Shown piece after piece: positions 1 to 11,118 of a DNA stretch of 64,000 nucleotides. The translations under genes were made by a program, and so were the position numbers. The notes under the pieces are model-generated. The model was not told the origin of the DNA, did not search any database, and was given only the letters and a program-made list of their open reading frames with translations. Source of the stretch: Cephalotus follicularis. Its lineage: Eukaryota > Streptophyta > Magnoliopsida > Oxalidales > Cephalotaceae. Location: contig BDDD01002130.1 of NCBI GenBank assembly GCA_001972305.1, forward strand, positions 177,928 through 241,927, written 5' to 3'. Numbering within the stretch: position 1 is the first letter of the stretch; every line of letters begins with the position of its first letter.

Positions 1-540
1 TATCAACTAGCTGCTGATGTACTAGCTTTGGGAATCTTCAAACAACCTACTTGATCTACTCTTAAGATATTCATTCCCTCAAAACGTAGGAAGTCCTTCC
101 CAAATCCTATGCGGAGAAGTTCTTGGTTAACTGCACCAAGAAAGTGATTTTTAGGTTGTCCTAATTACAATAGACATTAGGTTTATCCAATATTTGATGA
201 AATCAAAATGGATTTTTCAGCTACGAGATGCTTGCTTAAGGTCGTACACCTTTGTAGCTTGCATTATCCAAATGGATTAAAACATTGCAATTGTAGAGAA
301 AGTTCCTGTATAGTCGACCTCTTGTCTTAGCCTATACCATTTCATAATCAATTGCGCCTTTTAGGTTTTAACCTTATCCATTAACGCTTATCTTCCTCTT
401 GAAGATTTACTTGTATCTGATAGGATTTTATGCCTTCGGTTGCATTTACCAAGTCCCTACTTGGTTTACGTATATGAATCCATTTCAGATTTCATGGTCT
501 CTTACCATGCCCTGGAATCAGTGCACTTCACTGTTTCCTG
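1..540 (-). pseudogene. Ty1/copia reverse transcriptase remnant (runs off the window)
   Basis: Read on the minus strand in shifting frames, this stretch gives copia RT-like pieces: one like the N-terminal RT start (GFIYVNQVGTW, then IFKRKIS), one like the GIDYEETFSPVA block (AIDYE), and one near the window edge like the DLGEASYVLGI block (DLGRTSYVLRE). Stops and frameshifts occur every few dozen codons, and the central YVDD region is not seen, so the domain appears internally deleted as well as decayed. The element continues leftwards beyond base 1. Copia order (gag-PR-INT-RT-RH) on the minus strand agrees with the integrase and gag remnants found at higher coordinates. The family assignment is from block similarity recognised by eye. 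The lineage is not determined. Confidence 0.65.
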
Positions 541-599
541 GAAGCTGACAGGTTCGTCATTATAATTGACGATAAATTCGTCAGTGCCTTTCATTGAGA

Positions 600-1640
600 A
601 AATCTTATTTCTCAGGTACTGTCGAAATTTTGTTTGATCTCCTCTATTGAGGAATACCTTACTGAGATTCTATCTCAGATTGGGATCCTTTTCCCAATAA
701 TGTCTATAGAGGGTTTAACCTCTAATTCCTTATCATCCTGTGGGTATTCATTTAGTGTAAACTCTCTTTGTTTCACCTTACTCCCACTGCTTCCTGTAAT
801 TAGGTATTCCTTCACTAGGAATTTTGCAGTACGTAAAACAAAACCATATTTGTTTGCTGGGATGATATGAATAGTATCCTAAGCTCTCTTTAGGATATCC
901 CACAAACCGGCATCGTCTTAATTGTGCCTCTAACTTAGAAGGTTTCCACCTTCTTACCTAAGCTAGACAGCCTTAACCTTATCACCATGGTTTAGGTTGG
1001 GTTTCCTCCATTTCATTATCTCACTTAGATATGGAGTGGACGGATTTTGAAGGAATCCGAATTAGGATATGCTCTACCAACTGCAGTGCATTACCCAGAA
1101 TAAGAGCGGAAGATATATAAAAGACATAATGTACCAAACCATTTGTATAGTCTTTTATTTGTAATTCCTTGAATTGTTATGGAAATTGTATAAGACATTT
1201 ATCTCTCTTAATCGGTGTCTTGAATAATACATAACCATATTCACATTTCATAAACGCCTACATCACTCTCGATGTATTACCATGGCGTCAATCCACAGCA
1301 TTACCAGCTCTCTTAGCTGTCCAGATTCTCTTATCCTCTGAAAAGAGACATCAATGTTAGTCTCACAACCTGATCCCACAGTTCAAGTTGAACTTACATT
1401 GTAATCCAGATAAAGTATATGGAAGTACCAAACACGAGGCATTTCCTGCTTTGGACTTTGGAATACACTATATCTTCCAATGCCTTGATTTCCCACATGG
1501 AATTAGGCATACTCCTTTATAACAAAAACTTTTAGATTCCTATTAGAATGGTAACCCTATCACTAACTGCCTCTTCCTAGGGGTTCCACCTTTTGGAATT
1601 AGATTCACTTGATCTATCTCCCTTGAGATTATTCAAGTAG
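600..1640 (-). pseudogene. Ty1/copia integrase (and probably protease) remnant
   Basis: Around 790-905 the minus strand reads GYPKESLGYYSYHPS, which closely resembles the conserved copia integrase C-terminal segment (GYPKET-GYYFY-P). It is followed by NEYPQDD and by acidic sequence typical of the integrase-RT linker. From about 900 to 1,640 only short, frame-shifted matches to integrase-core and protease-region sequence remain. No intact DD35E or DSG motif can be read. The position between the RT remnant (lower coordinates) and the gag remnant (higher coordinates) fits copia order on this strand. It is non-functional. Confidence 0.55.
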
Positions 1641-1674
1641 GAAATCGACACATCACAGTTGATCTTGATCCCGA

Positions 1675-1941
1675 CTAGTCAAAATCTACCTTTACAGTCC
1701 TCGACTGGGTGCCATACAACTCCTCGAGTTGTGTAAACAAGACACACAATGTCTGTGAGTGCATAACTTGCATGTATAATTGTGGCCACATACCAACAAC
1801 TGCTAGGTTATGAGATTGATAATTGTCATCCCACCACTCATCCACACTTGCCTTGTGATGGTCGAATGCATCATTCACTAGCTCGGGGTATATCTCAGTC
1901 ATAACATGAGCAACTCTCACGCTCGTGAGAACCATATGCAT
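1675..1941 (-). pseudogene. Ty1/copia gag fragment
   Basis: An 88-codon minus-strand frame resembles the N-terminal part of plant copia gag (UBN2 type). It has a TEIYPE segment followed by a tryptophan-rich EWWDD segment, and ends with LEELYGTQSRTVK, like the LEE(L/M)YG-QSRT block of these proteins. Intact gag of this type is some 250-350 residues with a C-terminal CCHC knuckle, and neither the length nor the knuckle is present here. It lies upstream of the integrase remnant on the same strand. The gap of about 2.2 kb to the primer-binding site is unusually long for a copia leader, so something was probably inserted or rearranged between them. Confidence 0.5.
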
Positions 1942-4164
1942 AATTGCCTAGATTTTTTAGCTAATAAGGATCTAGTAGTTTAGGAGTCTCAATTGTGTTT
2001 AATTTGTTTGTGCTGTCTGTCATTTGAGTAATATATAAAGTATGTGAAAACTAGCAACCTATATGAGGAAAAAGAGAAAGAATATTAGCAGATAATTCCA
2101 TTGATGTTATTACCATAATCCATTAGACTTGTTGTAATTATGGCTCCTCCCACTATTCTAATCGTATCTCATACATCCATATGGAATTCGGGAAGCTCCC
2201 GCCTCTGAGTGGGGATCGGAATCTATCTCGCAATATCATGGTCCCGACTGTGTTCGACAAACCATAATACCAGATAGTTAGGCATTTAGCATCATATTTG
2301 CATTAGGGCCTCGCCCTTGAAATGCAAGATCCGATGCAAGTACAGCCTCACGACCCATACAATCCAACGATGTGGCACTGCCAATAGTATGAACTCGATA
2401 TAAGTCAGACCCATAATTATCAAAAAAATAAACCCATTTTGATACCCGCCCTTGTGCGTGCCATCGGTACCAAAACATGGCTACTTCCTTCCAGTACTAC
2501 CCTAGTACTGAAGCTGAACGATAATGGTCAAACAGGGGACCTCTGCTATGGCAGTAGTGGTGCTATCCCCAATATGTCCACACCCTTCAACGAAGATTAT
2601 GGAAGGCCAACGATAGGACAACCTTATGTCCTACCGCTTATAGACTTATTATTTCATTTCGGAGGAATTTAGTCTCATACACTTTTATGAATTTTAATTT
2701 TAATCATAGCCTTTAATAAAATTCCATTTTATCTTCCAATCCATTTGGAAACGGCTTAGCATGCTTGGACGTGTTTGGAAAAATTAAAATAAATTCATCC
2801 ATCTCATGCATCCTAGAAAAATATACGGCATGACTTGGGACTTTAACTATTGTAGTGATCACGTGAGCCAAACGTGACCACTTGGTCTCCTAGGTGCTTA
2901 TTATTTAATAACTACTTTATTATAGTATTCACACCATACATACATGGCCTTCACTTGGTCTTGCATTCTTCTTGATCCTCTCTTCAATCTCCATTGTATC
3001 TCTTCTTAAAATTACATCACGCGTATTACAAAAGAATATGAATACAATTATAGAGGGAGAAGATAAAAACTAAAAAATAATGGATAAGAAAAATAATGGC
3101 GCGCGCAGGAAGCCTTATTACAGACCGAATGAACACCATAGTAATAAAGAATTTAAATAACATCCACGTAAAAAACCAAAAATTCTAGGCCGAGTCCCAA
3201 GCCTACCAGCATGCATAAGAAATTCAAAAAATATACACATTATATTTAATGAATAAACACGTGGTAATTTAATATTTAATGGCTTGTCGATTTATTTACC
3301 AGCCCACTTAAAATTCTACTCCCACTAGATAAATTAAAATCTAGTCACCCTTTACGTAGGTCACTACTACATATATTCATTGATGCATCCATCGGATCTA
3401 TTAGAGTGAAAACAATGCAATTAAAATATTAGCCGCAACTAATATTAATATTCCTCTTGAATAAATTACACTATTTAAATGAACATTGTGTATAAATGAA
3501 TCGAATCTCTATCTGAACACTCCGGTACGTACCCGTCCAATCCATACAGTATTTTTGCCAGTAACTGTGCAAAGATTGCACAGAAACTGTAAAGAAAAGC
3601 TCGCCGGAAGCTTGCAGGAAACCTGCCGGTAACTAGCAGTAATCGTGCTAGAAATTATCAGTAAGTGTGCAAAAACAGCCAGTCTTTTAGCAGAAACTGC
3701 CAGAAACTGAGCAGAGCCATCTTGCACTCAGACTGTCACTAACCAGCGCAACTTTCTGCTTAGGGTAATTACCAGAAAGTCTGTACTAAATAGTACAAAA
3801 AATCTGAACAGAAATTCCCGTACGTAACCAGTTTTCGAATTAAAATTCTGACACTTTTATATAACCGTTCAATGACTTTTTAAGGTCCGTTCAAGATCAT
3901 AAATCATACATACGGATGTTGGAATGCTCCCATGCAACATCAACATACAATGTATTAATGTTTGAATTATCAAAATATCCATTAATTAGTCATTTACACA
4001 AGTTCAATCAATTGACAAAATCAACTAGAAATCACAAATTCCAATTGACTTAAAATTTGCCAAGTTCACTCTAGGGTTTTTGGGAGATAATTTCGGCCAG
4101 TGGTTCAACACATCAAAGCAAGCCACTAGACATCAAATTAAGGTCCAGATGAAGCTAATTAGAA
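1942..4164. other. Unassigned non-coding stretch inside the first copia element
   Basis: No gene is recognisable. The stretch is AT-rich except for about 2,100-2,660, which is less AT-rich and open for 66-77 codons on each strand without any family I know. It separates the copia gag remnant from the primer-binding site at 4,165. It may be a long degenerate leader or a small nested insertion. A TGTTGGAAT at 3,916 echoes the LTR start at 4,180 but the following sequence diverges. Confidence 0.4.
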
Positions 4165-4177
4165 GGTTCTGATACCA
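4165..4177 (-). other. Primer-binding site, tRNA-Met type (minus strand)
   Basis: The reverse complement reads TGGTATCAGAACC, close to the TGGTATCAGAGC complementary to the 3' end of plant initiator tRNA-Met. It sits two bases inside an LTR edge (TGTTGG on the plus strand from 4,180). That is the arrangement expected for a minus-strand copia element whose 5' LTR lies to the right. Confidence 0.7.
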
Positions 4178-4179
4178 CT

Positions 4180-5345
4180 TGTTGGAATGGCTCTATGCGG
4201 AAGTATGTGATTGGAACAATTTAGGGTTGCATTTTAAAATTTTTCATCTAACTAGTCTCCAGTCAATGAGACATTCTAAAACCCTAAACCAATAATTGTC
4301 CCAATAGGCCATTGGATCACAAATTAAGCTTTCAAATGAACTATGTTAATATTCCAAGCATCTAGGTTTCGGCCATGGAGGGATGGGAATTCATTAACCT
4401 ATCATAAACAATCATTTTCATGGACTAGGGTAACACACAAAACCCTATGTCCACAACCTCTAAAACCCGAACCCTATGCATGAAAAACCCTTAGGTTTTT
4501 CTCAAGGAAACATAAGGGATTGTCTAGGGTATACAAACCCTAGCTCAAACCCGAAATTTCCAGCCCATACAACACATATACATAAAATCTAAATTAGAAG
4601 GATTAGAAACCATCACATAAGGTCTTTAACTCCTTCCTTCAAGTGCTCCCTCTACACTTTGATCCAAGCATCTATCTCCTCCAATTTGCTCCATGAACTT
4701 GCTGCCCAAAACATGTAGAAATGATGGAGGCCAAAGTGTGTAAATCCTATACTAAAATCACTCAAGATAAAGGTTGGATGCAAAGCACAAACAACCTCCA
4801 CCTATAGTGATCATGGAGGATGAAAGGAATTTGATTTGTTCTTCACTCTTCAAGAGCACCAAGCTCCATGCTTTTTCTCTAAGATAAGAGAAGAAGATGG
4901 CAAGAGAAGGAAGAAAGAAAGAGAGAGCAAATTCGGGTTCCAAGAGAGAGAAGAATGTGTCATGTGTGTTATTAAAATATTAAGTCTAATATCTTTATAA
5001 GACTTGACCAAGTCAAGTCTAACTTTGCTTAGCCTCCAAGCTTACAAAGCAACACATTTTCTCTCCTTTTAAAACACCAAATGGCCGGCCAAAAACAAGG
5101 CAAGAGAAGCCTCAAAATTTCGGCCAAAGTGTGTTTCAAACACACCTTTGAAAAGTCCACTAAAGTGGGCTTAGCATAATTACAATTTGTGCCATTAATG
5201 AAACTACTTTGGGCCATCCTTGAACGAAGCCATATTAAGGCATAAATTCGGCCCAAATGGGATGGTGAATCCCTAGCCCAATATGTTACAAAGCCATAAA
5301 CTCTCTCCCCAAACAAATGTCCAAGTGCATTCGTTAATGGAAACA
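4180..5345 (-). repeat. 5' LTR of the minus-strand copia element (right edge approximate)
   Basis: The left edge is sharp: TGTTGG begins directly beside the primer-binding site, and TGTTGG...CCAACA are typical copia LTR termini. On the minus strand a TATAAAG box lies at 4,993-5,001, followed by CT-rich sequence and an untranslated stretch, consistent with an LTR promoter driving transcription leftwards. I could not find the matching CCAACA terminus, so the right boundary is a guess at the change of composition near 5.35 kb. No coding capacity is apparent. Confidence 0.5.
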
Positions 5346-6433
5346 AATAACCCTTTGCTCGAAATGTTTAATTATGGTGATGCTTGAACTCATTTCTAAA
5401 GAAATGATATGTTCAGCAAATAAAACATTCCCAAGCAAAGTAACATCTTCCTTAGATGTTATCCTTTCACTAAATGATATGTTACCCAACGTATCAACCT
5501 GTTCCAAAATTAGGCGGGACCCGAAAGCCAGGTTGGTTCCCGGTACAAATGATATATTTCCCAGAAATCTCAGAATTTTGGTATGACCATCCCGATAGTC
5601 CAAAACTATCTCCTATATCCCCGGTGTGATCTCCAATCACCTCCGGATCCGTGTATACCACGTCTATCATTTGTTAACCAGTTAAACCTGTACTTTATCA
5701 TTGTCATCGGTATATGTGTTGCATATCTCTCATCATCTCGGCTCCGACCGCGACTAGGGTTTGGATTAATGTCACCCCTAGGTAAAACGCGATAACTATA
5801 ACCTTCAACACAGGTGTGATGATCCCATCTTGCGCACTCGCCCATACATCTCAATGTAGCTCCCACAAGACCTAGAGATAACCCTTTTGCCAGCACGTGG
5901 CTAGTGCTGGGGAAGGCAGAAACCAAAGCCAAGCAGTTACTACACAATGCATGCCAGTCACTCAGGTTTAAGGATACAACGCGAGTCTTAAAGTACCCAC
6001 TAGTCTCCTTTGACTAAACACTACCGCGACTAATAGGAATCCTATTGACAGAGGTGTTGACTCTCCAAATAGGTAACCTATGGTGGGTCAGTTCAGTGAT
6101 GCTCTCTAGCACGCACCCTACATCAGCTTTAGGGTAAACCCAAATGGCAACGAGATGATCCATCCTCCACTTAACCCGGGAGCAAGCATAATACGACAAG
6201 TCTTTACGGTTCATCAATTGCCCTAAGAGAGTGAACCTATGACTTGGAACATTTTGTCAGAAGGGAGTAAGGATCTCATTCTCATAACTTCTCAGGCATG
6301 AGATCCAACCCCTCGAACGACAATGCACTATATGTGTATTCAGTTGACATGGTAATCAACTGATCCGATTCAACGGTTTAGGATTGTACATATAGCTTAA
6401 TGCCAATATTTCACTGAATATGCACTATAGAAC
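5346..6433. other. Unassigned non-coding DNA, probably transposon-derived
   Basis: There is no convincing gene. Minus-strand frames of 67-113 codons (5,606-5,947 and 6,014-6,217) have no recognisable domain. The base composition is more balanced than in the flanks, which suggests LTR or internal retrotransposon sequence whose family I cannot identify. Confidence 0.35.
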
Positions 6434-6877
6434 ATGAATAGAACTAAGAATGTATTGACTAAGAGTGTATCATATGTTATGAACATATGCCTGCAATCAT
6501 CTCTTCACTTGCAGGGACACCCCTATCTAACATATGCAAGGTCACACGTTCCTCTATTCCTGGGATTCCACCAGACCATCCGAATCCACGCGTCTCGAGT
6601 CGGACTCCTGGAGTTAGACACACAGGAGAAGGATATCGATGTTCCCATCGCTAGTAAGGAAATTTGTTATGTCACGATATTTGACCTTAAACTGTTTTTC
6701 GTATTGTCAAAACTTTTTTGTTATATTTTGTTATACATATTTACAGTCAAACATAACCATGTTTTTGAATCACGCTCCCATCAGCAACGGATGAGAGGAG
6801 CTAGTAGAGAGACGGACTTGCCTCCGCAGGGGATGGAGGATTCTAGACCTATTCGGTATATCAGTGCCAATGGGTAA
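6434..6877 (+). other. Open frame of 147 codons, no recognised product
   Basis: The frame is open but its middle is hydrophobic, low-complexity sequence that looks translated from AT-rich DNA. The last 30 residues (RMRGASRE, then PIRYISANG) faintly resemble the short exon joints of CACTA-type transposon proteins, and the frame is followed at once by a GGTAAGT that could serve as a splice donor. An AG-ending pyrimidine tract (CTTGCAG near 6,510) lies near its start. This is too little to call a gene. It may be an exon remnant of a DNA transposon. Confidence 0.15.
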
Positions 6878-8233
6878 GTAACTAGTAATTTAAGTATATT
6901 TTTTTAAAACTAACCTATCATATTTGTGCTAATATTTGTTTAATTGCATGCGTTTTAAAGAATTCTTCTCCACTACAAGCAATGAATGGAATTCTTCTCA
7001 TTGCATGCATTTTTTTTAACTTTGTGCAACTTTAATAAATAATTCAAATTAGTAAAAAGCTTCTAGATTACAAAGTTAGCCATATGGCACAAAGCTCCAA
7101 ACAACGAAATCTCATATTAATTTCCATCTGACCTTGCCTCCTATTTGTTGGGTTGCCTCCCATTTGTTGGGTAAACCATATAAAAAGAAATCGTCCACTT
7201 GTTCTTTCACCACACATTGTAATGGAGTTATGCAAATTAGATCCTGCTATTAATTTCACCAAAGAGCCAAGTGGCACCACAATCAGCACTTTACCTGTCT
7301 TTATGTGTTTAAATTATGCACATCTTCATGATATGTGATAATATAAAACCCGAAAGCAATGATCCTCAGAATCAACCAATCAACTTCTACATATATTGGG
7401 ATCTAATCCAGTGTCATGGATCATATACAAATCAATCCATCAGATGCCATGGCCACCAGACATTAATCTGTGTGTTGAATCAGTGCAACATAGCCAGAAG
7501 ATGAAACATACAGACTGAACATGTAAGAATTAAGATGACAATACAGACTGAACATGTAAGCATTAAGATGACAATACAGATAACACAGCTTAGCTTCCTT
7601 ATTAACTGTTGTATAAGATACTGACAAGCAAGGATTAAAACCATATTACTGCCCAATTTACATATAATGCACTTCATGACCAGAAGAGATTGCATAATAT
7701 TGACACAATAGGTGACAAACTAAAAACACTTGTGTTTTTATTACTCCAGCGACACATGATAATTGTACCCACCATTACCTCTTCTAGTATAAATTTCATG
7801 AATAAAGTAACTACACGCTTTCGGCCGTAAATAAGGGATATAACGACGAGATACTAGCGTTGTAAACGAATCAATTCCTTCTCGTGATTCGATTTGATAA
7901 TGTCTTATTTGTGTTCGTTCGATAAGCTTAATGAATGAACACGATTTTAATGTTCGGTAGCTTAACGAGTCAAACTTGAACAAGAGTAGGCTCGATTCGT
8001 TAATGATCGTGAACAATTCGATAAAAGATCGTTAATGACTCGATTATAAACATGTTGTTTACGTGGATTGACACTTTTAATTAACATATTTGTGATTAAT
8101 ATTTTATAAAGAACCAAGATAAATTTTCACCTGGTGTATGATGTATTAATTTCAAGACACTAATTAATATATTCTATTGAGTGGTGCAAGATGTGGTGGT
8201 AAATAAATTGTCACCATGACTCTTTTATAAATT
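6878..8233. other. AT-rich intergenic DNA without a recognised gene
   Basis: Nothing codes recognisably here. From about 7,800 to 8,060 the sequence is rich in repeated CGTTAATG and TTCGATAA words in both orientations. This composition is seen in some non-autonomous plant repeats, but no terminal repeats could be fixed. A short tandem duplication is listed separately. Confidence 0.4.
7510..7575. repeat. 33-bp tandem duplication
   Basis: Two adjacent 33-bp copies start at 7,510 and 7,543 with ACAGACTGAACATGTAAG and differ by one base. A third, broken start (ACAGATAACACAG) follows. There is no coding context. Confidence 0.8.
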
Positions 8234-8886
8234 TGATAAGGCAAAAAATTTATTAATACTCAGCGGGCCACGCGTCTTCTGCATCCACTGTCACGTGTGC
8301 AAGGGATTCAAAGTCTGAGTGGATAACGGTCAGAGGAAACACCTCAGCGCCAAATAAGGAAACAGGCGGGATCCTCAGCAGTTTTCCAGAGGACCTCCAT
8401 GTGAGATCCTCGGCTGTTTTGCAGAGGATCCCCTCTCCCATAATAGGATAAGGTCGCAAAATCAGCCTGTATTCCAGGGATTCACCTCTCCAAGATCAGC
8501 AAGCAGGGCGACAAATCTGGCAGAGAATCAAGGAAATCCTAAGATCCTCGACATTTCCTTAAGGGAACACAAAATACATCCGAGAATTAAGCAAAGGCAA
8601 TTACAATCCACTACTATAAATACAAGAATCAAAGACTATAAACAGGTCCGCCACTTTCATACTCAAAAGCACCTTGTGATTGTATTCTTCCTTGCCTTGT
8701 CTGACTTAAGCATCGGAGTGTCCCCGGGAGTAAACCCTCATGGACCTACGATCAGTTTGTTTATATGTGCAAGGAATACAGTCACACCATTACTCAAACT
8801 ACCTTCTCAAAGCAATCTAGCGTTTCTCTCAACAAATCAAACCTCTTTACGTCAGAGGACTGTTGAGGAGATTTTTCGCATCAACA
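8234..8886 (+). repeat. LTR of truncated Tat-like gypsy element D
   Basis: It begins TGATAAGG and ends GCATCAACA, matching the termini of the Tat-like LTRs of E (30,380-31,275) and F in this window. Shared blocks include the CGGAGTGTCCCCGGGAG sequence near the end and the final TGTTGAGG run. It is followed immediately by a TTGGTGTCGTCTGTGGGAA primer site and then gag. A transcription start region with TATAAATA lies near 8,613. No partner 3' LTR is present, because the element breaks off inside gag near 10.13 kb. Confidence 0.8.
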
Positions 8887-8906
8887 GTTGGTGTCGTCTG
8901 TGGGAA
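8887..8906 (+). other. Primer-binding site of element D
   Basis: The LTR end ATCAACA is followed by GTTGGTGTCGTCTGTGGG. Elements E and F have GTTGGCG(T/C) followed by the same (T/C)GTCTGTGGG-like sequence at this position. This is the usual plant Tat-lineage junction. I have not verified the primer tRNA. Confidence 0.75.
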
Positions 8907-8935
8907 GCGCAGTGTATCAAGATTGTGCCTCAGAG

Positions 8936-10125
8936 AAAGAATACTAACAACCTTGCAACTGATGGCAGCCAGGCTGCAACAGAAAATCAACCACATGCTG
9001 CCGATCAAGTTGCTACCATCGAGCAAGCTCCTATTACTGGGGAGCAACTCAAACAGCTGCTCCAGGAAGTAGGGTGCCTTACCAATTTGTTGGTAACCAA
9101 CCTGGACAACCAGGTACAGGTCGGACCTGCCCGACCAGGCCAGTTGCGGAGAGTCAATCGCCCCGAGGGGCAAGGCGAAACCCTCTGATGAGGGGCAGGC
9201 GCCCCCCAAGGTGGTCGGAGGTTGATACACCTCTAAGGAGGAGACCAGAGATTGATACATCTCTGAGGGCAGAGTCCTCTACTGCCAGAGACCCCAGCAA
9301 CAATCCTCGGCAAGAGAATCCAGTGCAGCAAGCTATGCAAGTGGATCACCAGGTGGATGTCGAGGAGATCCGAGTACGCTCCCACTCCTCGCACAGGGTG
9401 GTCCACTCCGCCACATTGGTGAGGCAATCTTGAGTTTCTAGAAAGACTAGAAACATCGAGGATATAGAGCGAGACATGAATCGAAGGCTTGCCGAGATGG
9501 AGAGAAGGCTCCAAGGAGCCGAGCAGGGAGGAGGGTACCTGTCAGAGGTACGCAATATCAGCTCAACCCCATTCACATCCGAGATAATGAAGGAACGCAT
9601 CCCTAGCGGATTCAGGTTCCTGAGTCTCAAGGAGTACAATGGGTCCTCGGACCCATTCCAGCACGTGCGCTACTACACACAGCTTATGTTAGTGCACCAG
9701 GCCTCGGATGCAGTCCTCTGCTGAGGGTTCCCGACAACATTAATTGGAGCAGCCCAGTCATGATATTCAACTCTGCTAGTGAATTCCGTGGTGAACTTCG
9801 AGCAGTTTACGGAACTGTTCGTAACAAAATTCCTCAACAACACCACTCAGAGGAAGAATTTAAGCCACCTGATCAACATGGTGCAGAGGAGGGATGAATC
9901 CTTTAAAGATTACCTCGCAAGGTTTAACAAAGAGTCCTTGACAGTGAAAGACTTAGAGTCATCCTTTGCTCTGGCTGCCCTGACCAACGGATTAAAGGAT
10001 AATTCACTCTTCACTTTCTCACTTATGAAGATGCCTGGTCAGGATATGGCAGATTTTTTAAGAAGGGCTGAGAAATATGTGAATGCCGAGGAGGCGATGG
10101 CAGCCAGGAAGCAGAAGACTTCCTG
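8936..10125 (+). pseudogene. Tat-like gypsy gag (element D), broken
   Basis: It encodes structural gag protein that packages retrotransposon RNA. The order of blocks matches gag of E and F: a glutamine-rich N-terminus (ITGEQLKQLLQEV), a basic linker, RNIEDIERDMNRRLAEMERR, YLSEVRNIS, then the retrotransposon-gag core (LFVTKFLNNTTQRKNLSHL, then FTFSLMKMPGQDM) and RRAEKYVNAEEAMAARKQ. A frameshift near 9.18 kb and stops near 9,433, 9,722 and 9,762 disable it. The CHHC knuckle and all of pol are missing: homology ends near 10,130, where a short AGAAGACTTCCTG word occurs twice (10,113 and 10,143), possibly a breakpoint scar. Confidence 0.8.
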
Positions 10126-10129
10126 ATCG

Positions 10130-11113
10130 GGCCATCAGGCGGAGAAGACTTCCTGCAATACACATACTTAAACATATGTCCTTAGCTTTTGCAAGTAAAG
10201 ATAATTTGTCTTAATAAATGGAGTTTGTTTCGTTATCGTCCGTTAATAGTGTTAAAAGCTCAAATCTTAATTCTATATGTTTATTAAACGTGTTACATAG
10301 ATCAATTCGTGTAACTTATTTGATATGTAGATTGAATCAAATCGAAACTCATATAATAATATGAATTTAAATTTATTTAACCCAATTAAATTTATTTAAC
10401 TAAAAGCAAATGATAATAAATTATAATTGAAATAAATATCAATCTTTGACAAACAAAAATTACTTAATTAGTGTATTAATCTACAAATTAAATAGTGTGG
10501 GAAAGAACCACCAAAACTACTAAAACAACTTAAAGAAAATAAGACAATAAAAGAAATATGCCTCAAAACTAAACTTAAAAACACATAAAAACATATTAAA
10601 AGAGAAAAAAAAATGTTGCACCCCAAAAAATTGAGTCTCGTGGAGTGCTAGAGAAAAGGTGGTTTGACGAGAGCACAATATTTTTAGGCTTTTTAATCAT
10701 ATCAACTAATCAATAAGTTTCTTCTTATTGTAATTACAACATAATATTATTTTATTAATTTCTTAATTTAGTAGTATAAATAATGTATTATGTATTATTA
10801 TTGAATTATAATCAAGTTGAATGAGATTACCTAAAATTAATATCATTATGGTAGACATGATTGATGAATACGTTAATTACGAATTAATTTCAAATTAATA
10901 TCATGTCGAGCCACATTTTATATCGTTCTCAAACTGTTAAAGACAAGTTGACCCTAAAATTAATAGCATTTTGATCCTAACATTAATCTCATTGATGGTA
11001 CACATTAGAGTTATTGAGAGAATACTATATCATATTCATACATTTGTCAAAGTCAAAATTTTCTGAATTCAATGGAGGCTGATTTGTCCAATTTTGCAAG
11101 TATTTGGAGAGAA
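10130..11113. other. AT-rich intergenic DNA, left flank of the nested composite
   Basis: No gene or transposon could be recognised. The sequence is strongly AT-rich with homopolymer runs, and resembles the right flank (57,826-58,097) in composition. The two were contiguous before insertion of element I, judging from the shared AGTAT. Confidence 0.5.
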
Positions 11114-11118
11114 AGTAT
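11114..11118. repeat. Left target-site duplication of element I (AGTAT)
   Basis: AGTAT directly precedes the LTR terminus TGTAAAG at 11,119. The same five bases directly follow the other LTR terminus (ATTACA, ending at 57,820) at 57,821-57,825. A 5-bp duplication is normal for Ty3/gypsy integration. The two copies are about 46.7 kb apart. Confidence 0.8.

Noticed and set aside
4758-4943. A 61-codon minus-strand hydrophobic ORF as a small host protein
   Set aside because: It lies in the untranslated part of a copia LTR, and there is no homology or conserved start.
7800-8060. A MITE bounded by inverted repeats
   Set aside because: Inverted CGTTAATG and TTCGATAA words are suggestive, but no pair of terminal repeats with a target duplication could be fixed.
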